From Phoronis ovalis (Eukaryota > Phoronida > Phoronidae), in NCBI GenBank assembly GCA_028565635.1, contig JAOXYB010094382.1, positions 1 to 21,937 of the forward strand: a DNA stretch of 21,937 nucleotides, in the 5' to 3' direction. The notes beneath the pieces are model-generated. The model had not been told where the DNA came from. It saw only the letters and a program-made list of their open reading frames with translations, and searched no databases. The position numbers were made by a program, and so were the translations under genes. Shown here piece after piece: positions 10,796 to 19,800 of this stretch (position 1 is its first letter; the number at the start of each line of letters is the position of its first letter).

Positions 10796-11194
10796 ATGTC
10801 TGCCAATGTTCGTGCTATGACACATGGTGGTAAACGGGCATCCCCAGAAAAACCAAGCTCGGGTAAAAGTTCAAGGACACATTCACCAAAAACACCTGCT
10901 GTAGAACGCTCAAAAACAGACGGTGCTATAAAATACATTAACGGTGTGGAGACCTCTAAACAAGATGGCAGACAGCTGTCAGATGGCTCAATGTTAACAA
11001 CACCGTCTCGTTTGGCACTTTTGGAAACTGCTGTCGCAAACAACATGGTTGGTTTTGATACCCAAATACCTATGGGACAGACTTATTATTCCACGGAACC
11101 AACTGATGCCGAAGATAGTAGTGAAGGTGACGAGGGCGAGGAACAAGAAGAGGAAGATGTTGATGAAGATGATCAAATTGACTTCATGAAAGAG
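10796..11194 (+). CDS. Candidate alternative first exon C (Ser-Pro-rich then highly acidic N-terminus)
   Basis: The exon has 133 codons from ATG 10796, with an in-frame TAA at 10787-10789, ending at the donor GAG|GTAGGG after 11194 in phase 0. The peptide has two parts. Residues 1-50 are basic with several SP/TP sites (KRASPEKPSSGKSS, HSPKTPAVE). Residues about 100-130 are very acidic (DAEDSSEGDEGEEQEEED) and end DVDEDDQIDFMKE. It is probably disordered. The unspliced frame adds only Val-Gly before a stop. The length and composition make this the most convincing of the upstream coding exons. It fits in phase to the EF-hand exon at 14354. No known domain; a separate small gene remains possible. 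Confidence 0.58.
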
Positions 11195-11200
11195 GTAGGG

Positions 11201-11236
11201 TAGAAGGAAGGATGTAGAAGGAAGGGTGTAGAAAAG
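11201..11236 (+). repeat. Purine-rich 14-bp tandem repeat just inside the intron
   Basis: TAGAAGGAAGGATG (11201-11214) is followed directly by TAGAAGGAAGGGTG (11215-11228) and a partial third unit. It begins six bases after the donor of exon C. GAAGGA-type purine runs often bind splicing regulators such as SR proteins, so an effect on use of this donor is conceivable but inferred. Confidence 0.55.
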
Positions 11237-12057
11237 TTGTTCTTGATCAAGGGTTTGACTAAAAGTTTTTCTTTAAATTTTATCTTGACAGTGTACTATA
11301 CCTGGGGGAAATGTTTTTAAACATTTTTACATAGGATAATTTTTTTGTACTTTCTCATTTAACAATATTCCCTAAGAGAACTAAAATCCGTAGATCTACT
11401 TAATTTTCTCAGTATTTTATAATTATTATATTTGAAAACGATGGCAAATTACAAAACGGGAGTCTCGCAACTAGAGCCTTGACAGCTATGTTAATTAACT
11501 TTGAGAAGGAACTCAGATACTAATTCCATTCATAATTAGTACTTAAACAGATACATAGTCTGCTGAATATATTTTATTCAGCTTACCACCATACTAAGCA
11601 TCATACTTGATTTTATGTAAAAGTTACAATGAAAACAAGGTGAACATTTAAAAATGTGTAAGTTTAACATTGGTACTTATAGTACATTGTGATATTAAAA
11701 ACAGAATTTAAAGAAATAAAATTTTTATTTTCTACAGACTGATAAAAATAATGGAAAAAAATTAGATCATAATCTTGAAGTGTAGTTTAAAATGCCTGAG
11801 GCATAGTCCAAAATAGTTTTCTAGTGGCTAGTTACTTTCAAGCTATCTAATAACCAAGAAGGAAAAAACAATTATCATAGCAGTAAATTACTACTATAGG
11901 ATACAACTATGATCCAATACCTGTAATATTGGTTTATCAGGCAAATGAAACATTTGTGTGTCTGGAACTTACATTGTTGTTCATAAGTTGGATTCGTTAA
12001 AAACCATTGGCTGACTGTCTAGTGCGTATTATTTTTGGTGTTTTTGTGTTTTTTTTG

Positions 12058-12064
12058 TATAAAG
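12058..12064 (+). promoter_or_regulatory. TATA-like box upstream of candidate first exon D
   Basis: TATAAAG follows a T-rich run and lies 157 bases before ATG 12221. A start site about 30 bases downstream would fall in the hairpin at 12078-12116. In AT-rich DNA such a match is weak evidence by itself. Confidence 0.25.
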
Positions 12065-12077
12065 ATGCATAGCACAA

Positions 12078-12116
12078 ATTTTTAACTTCTTGTCGCAAAA
12101 CCAAGAAGTTAAAAAT
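12078..12116. repeat. 15-bp perfect inverted repeat with 9-base loop
   Basis: ATTTTTAACTTCTTG (12078-12092) pairs exactly with CAAGAAGTTAAAAAT (12102-12116) around the loop TCGCAAAAC. If transcribed it would form a stable stem-loop in the 5' leader of exon D, about 105 bases before its ATG. Confidence 0.7.
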
Positions 12117-12220
12117 GTTAGTTTTTGAAACACTTGTTTTTGACATTTTCAAAATTGAAGAATAAATGCTGAGGTATTAAATAATATCCATAAATTGAAC
12201 ACGGACAGAAAGACAGAAAG

Positions 12221-12364
12221 ATGGATTCGAGAAGGACAGGCGCTCGACAGCAAACATTTAGCCGTACAGCATTAGATCGGAAGGAAATGCTTGTGTTTAC
12301 TCCATCATTACGATCCAGAAGTTTAAAACACAGTGAAGATTTTGATGAGCTTGCAGAATATGAG
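12221..12364 (+). CDS. Candidate alternative first exon D (basic N-terminus)
   Basis: The exon has 48 codons from ATG 12221 in a strong context (A at -3, G at +4), with in-frame TAA at 12191-12193. It ends at GAG|GTATTT after 12364 in phase 0; that donor is weaker than its neighbours. The peptide is Arg/Ser-rich at first (MDSRRTGARQQTFSRTALDR), then acidic (HSEDFDELAEYE). Unspliced, it stops two codons later. Its phase fits the EF-hand exon at 14354. The composition looks like real protein, but no domain is recognisable. Confidence 0.45.
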
Positions 12365-13611
12365 GTATTTTGACATGGGCGTTACAATGACACAGCAATG
12401 GAAATTAAATACTTGGATTAAAAAGCATGAATTCTGTTTGCTATTTTCTTAGTCTTTATGGGTAAATTTATTTTGAAACATGTAAGCTTGCAATTAATAC
12501 ATAAATTATACATGGATTAAATCCTAGTTGTGTTTTTGTGTAAGGAAGACAGTTTCATCCTTAACTTACTTCTCCCCCTGAAGTGCACAACAATCAAACA
12601 ATATGGCTGCTTGTTAATCTTTATCTCTGCCTTATTGCATTAGCGGAAAAAACATTTAATATCTTTTCTAAAGTGTGAAATGAAAGTAGTTTTATTTCTT
12701 GTATAACAAAATTTGTATGTGTCATTACTTTGCATGTCTGTCATTTATTTTCTGTGTTGCATTTAAATATAAGGAACTTATTTATTGGAATCGGTTTGTT
12801 TTGGCAAGAACTGTTAAAAAACAAATCTAAAAACTTCTTGTAAGGCTTTCAGAATTTTTTTAATTTAAACTTAGTTTGTACTGAAATATTGTTTTTATTT
12901 TTTCATATTGAATAATTAAAAAAATAAGTAATTTAAAATTTTAGAAAAGCGATATTGTTGCTAAGGGATATTAAATAGACATAGTCTGTCGTGTCATTTT
13001 TTAAAACTATATTATTTTACATATCGATTTACAGTATACTTCACACTGTTTTCATAGACTTTACCTTTTGCTTCATGTTGACTTATAGCCAATATAAATC
13101 TACACTTATGTTGAAAGGTGAGAAATATTACAAAACATATTTAACATGATTTGTGAAAGGAAATGATAATATTTATCCAACAAATCCATTTAGAAGCCTT
13201 AAATACTATTGTACTGTAAGAGCATGCATACATACTTCTGATGAGATAATCTTGCCGACACAGCACTCATAGTAACAGACGATACTGGAAGAATTGGATG
13301 AATTTATTATTTCTATAATACTGGGCACTTTTTATCGAACAAGAACAATAGAAAAAACGTGTTGATTGTATCTGAACATGTATCAACGTATCTGATTTTA
13401 AAAACTCTACACTGCTGTTAAAATAAGGCGTTATTGCATGCAATGAAAGTGAAAGGTCAACTGAATACACTAGCTGCAGGAGTACTGTTTAAGCAGGCCA
13501 ATTTCATCATAGGATTTATCCAAACAAATGAGAAAAGAAACTACCGAACCTTGATCATCGAATAAGAATACCCATAATAAAAGCCTTGGGAATTTTCATA
13601 ATAATACCAAA
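12365..13611. other. AT-rich intron or inter-promoter DNA
   Basis: I see no coding exon or strong motif. A minus-strand frame at 13267-13470 has the composition of translated AT-rich DNA and is not supported. The last stretch should hold the promoter and short leader of exon E, but no TATA box is obvious. Confidence 0.45.
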
Positions 13612-13830
13612 ATGTCTGCGATTAAAGTGAATGTCAGTGAATTGCCTACATTAAAATTGCGACAAATGCCAGATGTTGTGGAGTATAAAAAGGATATCCT
13701 AGATGTGGACCCAAAAAGACATTATCGACCACAGTCTCCTATTTTTCGCACGATATGTGGCTGGGAAGGTTACTGTTGCCCGATTTGGGAGATAATTCTT
13801 AGGTTCTATAATCTTGTATTGAGTTCGCAG
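13612..13830 (+). CDS. WDY: Candidate first exon E (nearest to the WD40 body)
   Basis: The exon has 73 codons from ATG 13612 (AAAATGT context), with in-frame TGA at 13552-13554, ending at CAG|GTATGC after 13830 in phase 0. The peptide starts MSAIKVNVSELPTLKLRQMP and ends in a Cys/Trp-rich, rather hydrophobic part (GWEGYCCPIWEIILRFY). It is the closest ATG exon to the EF-hand exon (intron of 523 bp) and joins it in frame, so I use it as the default start. The hydrophobic C-terminal part could form a helix packing against the EF-hands. Confidence 0.65.
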
Positions 13831-16800
13831 GTATGCCTTTTTATTAAAGGACTATATATTCAGAAAATGTTGCATGATAAGGCTTGGGGTATTTCATTCT
13901 CAGCAATAGAAACATAAATGAAGGTGGAAATAACATAAGTTGCATCTTTTGGTGACATTGCATGTATTTACATTAAATACAAGAGCTGCAAAATACTAAT
14001 AATCAATTCTTACCTTTTTTAGTATGAAACCATGTTAAATGTAAGTTTATGCAGTATTCATCAGCTGTTTTACAACAGCTAAAAAGTGATAACAATGTTA
14101 CATTAATTTATTTTCTTTTTATTTAGCAAAATAGTTTATATTCCGGGGGCAATTGCTACCAAAAATAGTCTTGCACTGTATAGCACTGATGAATATTATA
14201 ATTAAGATAAAACTGATATTTTAACTTTGTAAGAAAAAACTTAACCTGTTGGTATAGTCACTTCATAATAAAAGCATATATTTATAATGAATCCCTTATA
14301 GTGAGTTGGAATAAATTATGATGTTGTATCTTATTGAATGTTTATTTTTGTAGATTGAAGAAAAGATTAATATTGACACATTAGAATTATTGAAGCAAGC
14401 GTTTGAAGAGGCGGATGAAGATGGGTCCGGAGAACTGGATCTCGATGAATTCAAAACGCTACTCAAAAGTAAACTCTCGCTATCTGGTGCAAAGGTGAGT
14501 ACTTTATTATTTTATACTTAGTTCCTTCCGATTTATCACCGTTTCTTACCACTTATAAGTATAGTAGTATATAATTAAATAAAAAAACAAATATGGTAAT
14601 CATGAAAGCCTTCGATGTTGTCACCAGATGGCAGTGCTGATGGATATGCTGTACAACATCGATTGCTTTGATTGGTTAATCAATTGATTTCATTCTGATA
14701 TTGAAACAAAACATTTTGTGATAAATATACGTAAACAAAATACAACAAATTATAGGTGTTTCATTACACACATAGTAAAGTTTACATATTTTCGATGTGA
14801 CCTCTGCCATATTATGTTTTGTAGCTGTAATTACAATGTGTAGTTTGATATGTCATTATTTATCAGGAATTAGATAAATCTCATTTCTCTGTGATCAGTT
14901 CATCAATATTATAGACAGTATCCGGTTAATAAATATAGTTCATGATTAATTGGACTATATTACTTCAAGTTTTATCTGTTTCTTGAAATTATTTTGCTAT
15001 ACAAGAAATCTCTTGCTACTTGGGCAGAGAGTTGTAAAAAAGAAAGGACCAAAATTACAGCCCTCACAGTGTCTTTGATTAAAAGGATTAATAACCACGA
15101 TCATAGGAAAAAAACAACTGAATACCAAGTGAACAAGAGTGTTTTGTCTATTAATTGCCATGTAACAGTATTTGTATGAAGAACTGGAGGCAAAAAAATA
15201 CTGAAATGGAAACATAAGTATAATGATAGTAAAAATTTGCCTTTCAGGATCAACAAATTGATGCATTGTTTTACAAAATTGATTGGTCTTCCGATGGCCA
15301 GATTACTTGGGATGAATTCTGTACATACATGCAGTTGGAATACGCTGAAAAAGAAGATTCGTATATCAGATCTAAAGAAGTATGCTTTCATCTGCCAGCG
15401 AAAACGGAAAATACGTAAGCTTTTGTGTTTATTGACTACATTAAATTTATATCGTATCATGTTATACTGTTCTTGTAAACAAACGTTAATTGAAAATATA
15501 GATATTAATTATATAAACAGGATATTACAAAACTCTAATATTATAAATATTCACAGCTACTGTCACTGTTGCTTTCCTTGTTACAGTTTATTTAAAATTC
15601 AATAATTTGTAACTTCATCTCAACATTAGTACCTAGAAATGCTTAAATTTTAATTCTGTTCAAGTTATAATTAAAACTATCTGCTTCTTGTCTTGCTGTA
15701 GGCCACATAGAGATACTGTTTTGAAAATCACAGATACAGCCGAGGGTACATTTATAGCATGTAGTCAGGAAGGGCTAGTGTCATTCTGGTCGGGGATAGA
15801 TCTTAAAAGAACTAAGTCTGTTGTGGTACGTATTCTATTTACTAGCAAGTTATACTAATGAGCTATTGTGCTTACATAATTAAGCTGCATTTAGGATATA
15901 CTGGTTTGTCACGCTACATAATAACCCTCCTAAAATGGTTATTATTTCAATGAGCATCAGAAAAGCAGTATTTCTGTAGCAGAGCATAACTCGGAAATCT
16001 ACTGTCAGTTTTATATGAGGCATTGAATACTGTCTTTCTATCCATATATCTACTCTGAATAAAAGGTTTACTGTCTTTTAAGTGTGCAAGACAGCATGGA
16101 ATCTTAAATATTGGCTTGCAAGAGAAAGTTACGTAATTGAAATGTAGAGTTGAAATCAGTTTTAATTAATTTATGCTTCTCGCTTTTAGCCAACCGAAAA
16201 TTTTGCTCGACTGAAAAACAAATGGATAACTGACTTTGTGATTATGTCACAGTTTAACAAGATCATTGTAGGAACAGGGTAAGAATACCTATATTTTGTA
16301 CCAAAACTAAATTGGAATGTTTCAACCATTACGTGTTACATAATCACTTCAATCTTGATATTGATTCTTATTAAATGAAGAAACTACTATTGCTTAGATT
16401 TTGATGGAAAAACTATTAAATGTGATAACTACTATAAATTAAGACCCCATTTTCCTAAGACAATGTAATATGCATTTTTTACATACTAGTAACTTTTGTG
16501 ATTGTTTTGGTTAATAACAAATTTTGGCTCTTTTCAGTGATCGTGAAATTCAGTTCTTTGAGTTATCGTCATTTGAACCGTATTGCCAGATCAGTGGCCT
16601 GGAAACAGTACCACTTAGAATGGACTACTGGTATGTATTGATAACTGTATTGATTAACATGTACATGATTATATAATGATTTATGAAATTAGTGAACACA
16701 TATTAATTATGTTAAAGAAAAGGGAAATGACCTGAATTATACTCTTGTTCTGTCTGTAAATAATGGACAAACAAACAAGCGAAGGTGCATTGGGTTTGCA

Positions 16801-19800
16801 CATATTTCATATGTCTGCTCACTAGTCTAGTTAAACATATGAGGCATTTGGGTATCAATTAAAATTTGATTTTAGCATATAGTCATTAACATTTAGAATG
16901 GAGATTCTAAGGTTCCGTGCTTTTCTTTTTTACAGTGGAACTGGCCCTGATCAATGCATTATAATTTTTGGTGACAGCCAAGGTGTTATTAATATTCTGG
17001 TAATCAAATCAGCAGGTGAATGTCTCAGGTAAGTCGTTGTAGAACTTGACACAATCCCAATTTTTTATTTCGAGGCTTTGTGTAAGAGCAAGTACAGATG
17101 AGAGGTTTCTGTCACTGAGGCATCATCTCAAAAAACATATGCAGCTTTTAAGGAAACGATATAAGCAGTGGGTTTGATAAAGGTGTGCTTAGTTTGAGCC
17201 GTGGTCTTGATATGTGCCTATTCACTTTACTACAACAATCGCTTTAGTTGTAAATGTGACAGTTTCAGTATTGCTGTAGCTTTATGGTCTGACACCATAA
17301 CCTTTAAAAATATCCTGTTGGTTAACATTTGTATCTGCGTCAGTTGAAGGTACTGGTATGTATTATCCTTTGGAAATTTTGTGCTTGCAGGACGTGGAAA
17401 AAAATGCCAAAAATGGAAGGAATTGCAAACGTAGGTTTAGACGCTGTAGCAAACTCCCCTCACACAAAATTCATTCGGTGGAAAGTCCACGGAGACTGGG
17501 TCCAGGAGTTGAAGTATTTTGATGAAATCAGACAAGTTATTTCATGTTCAAATCACGATAACTCTGCTTTAGTTATTGGTAAGTTTACGAAATATTTTTT
17601 TTTATATTCATCTAATTTTGTCAGTGTTGTTCCTATAATTGCAATCACTAATAGTAAAACTCAAAAAACAGTTTTGTGTGTTGTCTCTCAGCATCCTGTA
17701 TAGAGTTTTTTTCTTTTGTGTGTATTCATCTAATTACGCCCGATACCTTGTTCGTGTAGGGTTTTGTTCATTTAATATCATGTATGCATCTAATTGTTAT
17801 TTTCTATACCTTGCATCTAAGAGTTGTTGGAGTAGTATATCAAACAAACAGTGGTATGTTATCTAGAAAGTTCCGTTAAACATTAAAATATTGCAGGTTG
17901 TACTATTGGCAGCACACATGTTGAAGCTCAACTGAAAGAAATTAAGGAGCAGAAAGACAACAAAGAAAAGGAACAGAGAAATCAAAAATTTGCTTATACT
18001 GTAGCTAAACCTCGCCTAGAAGCTGATGAATCTGTCTTTAGAGTGTACAAGGGTGTGAAAACATTTGCATATTCGAAGGACAAAAATATAATTATTACTG
18101 GTGGTAGGTTTTATGTTGTAACTGTTTTTTTTTTATACGATCGTTGTTATTTAGATAATTACAATTATGTATTGCTTTCACAGGAAATGTTTTGAAGGAA
18201 TTTCAATTTAAAAATAACCATTCAATTTTAACCTGGAATTATGCGTAACATTAGTGTTTCCATAGGGTTTAACACTGGTCTACAAAAGTTTTATTGTTTC
18301 TCATTTCATTACTGAAAAATCGTATTGTTACCATACTAAATTGTTTTTCACAAACATATTCGATCTTTCCACTGTAGGCATGGACCGTATAGTAAGAATG
18401 TGGAACCCTTATGTTTCTGCAAAACCAACAGGAATGCTACGAGGACATAATGCACCTATTTTCTATTTATTTATTGCCGAAGAAGAAAATAGGATATTCA
18501 GTATTTCAACAGATAAATGTGTGAAGGCAAGTTTGTGTTCTCGCTTTCGGCTTTATATTTTTCTCTTTAACATTTTTAAATATTTTCATACTCAAATTTC
18601 CAGAGGCAATGAAAGCAAGGTTGATGAAGATTTTACTTTTGATCATCATTTAACTATTTTTCTTAAAGAGCATTAAATTTTGAAATCTTGATTTTCTGAA
18701 GCACTTTTCAGTAAAAATTCATTACGATTATACTTATTTTATGATCCTATTTTAAAATCTGTTTTGATAGATTTGGGACATTCAAGATCAAAACTGTTTA
18801 TTAACCGTACGTCCTAAAGGCCACAAGATACGTGGTGATCTTCAAGCCTGTCATTATTCCAACATCAGCAAAGCACTGATGGTAGCGACTGACCAGATAG
18901 CAGTTCTGCCACTGAAATTAAAGTAAGTTGTTCCTCATTTTGTTGACTGTTAAGTAAGCAATATTCAAAAGTTGACATGCTGTTGAAACGTGTTATCTAA
19001 AAGAGGGCTGTTATAAATGAAAGAAGATATGGAGTAGCATTCTTCATCATTCTCCTGTTGGTTGCTTACGGAGTGATCTCTATATAATGCTATGCATACG
19101 TGCAGAAATCCAGCTTGTGTTTTGTATCGTGTACATTTTGTAAAATGTGATTGTATCATTTGAGTCTTGAGCGTAACATTATTGGTAACAGTTTGTATTG
19201 TATGTTGCATGTCTAGGTTATTAATGATCAGTTATACTTATTTAAATCCAGGTGTATTAATGAGTTATACTTCTTTAAATCCAGGTGTATTTTATGTGAA
19301 TAAGTAATGAAAACCTATTATGACTTACCATTGTCACATCTGTTTCATTTAATTTGAATGCAAATTTTTTCTGAAATGCAATTATAACTAACTACATGGG
19401 CTGTTATTTACAAAAGTTTTGACAGAGGCCTGTGGAAGTAAGTTTTGTTTATACAATTTGATTCAAACTTCTGCAAGAAAATCACAGATCTTTTCTTACT
19501 TAAACTAAGAAATACCCACTTGTAAATTCAAGGTTAATCTGCTGTGGTCCATTGAAAGATATCTGAAATGGATGATTGAATGAAAAATTTGTATCAAAAA
19601 TGTTTTTAAGGTTATTGGTAATTATTAATAACTGATCACTCGACATGGATGTACTATGCTGAGTGTAAGGTGAAATAATTACCATGACAAGGTTTTTATA
19701 AACTGCATTTTCTAGTAAATTTTAAAATATCGGCAGGTTATCTTGAAGATTTGTTTAAAGTTTTCTTGCATAACTGTATATAAGCACGCTTAAATAGTAG

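Larger units (their letters stand above)
11195..12220. other. Intron or inter-promoter DNA before exon D
   Basis: No coding frame of note. The last 170 bases contain a TATA-like TATAAAG (12058-12064) and a strong hairpin (12078-12116), described separately, then the presumed 5' leader of exon D with an AGACAGAAAGATGG start context. Confidence 0.45.

Noticed and set aside
10783-11176. Minus-strand frames opposite exon C
   Set aside because: Complements of the acidic/serine exon; no start or splice support.
13267-13470. Minus-strand 67-residue frame
   Set aside because: Composition typical of translated AT-rich DNA; no recognisable protein or splice signals.
14994-15605. Several overlapping frames on both strands around exon 3
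   Set aside because: They are intron read-through or antisense shadows of the EF-hand exon, whose boundaries are clear.
17639-17866. Open frame within intron 8
   Set aside because: Starts inside the intron, Phe/Tyr/Ser-rich from T-rich DNA, and not needed by the WD40 reading frame.
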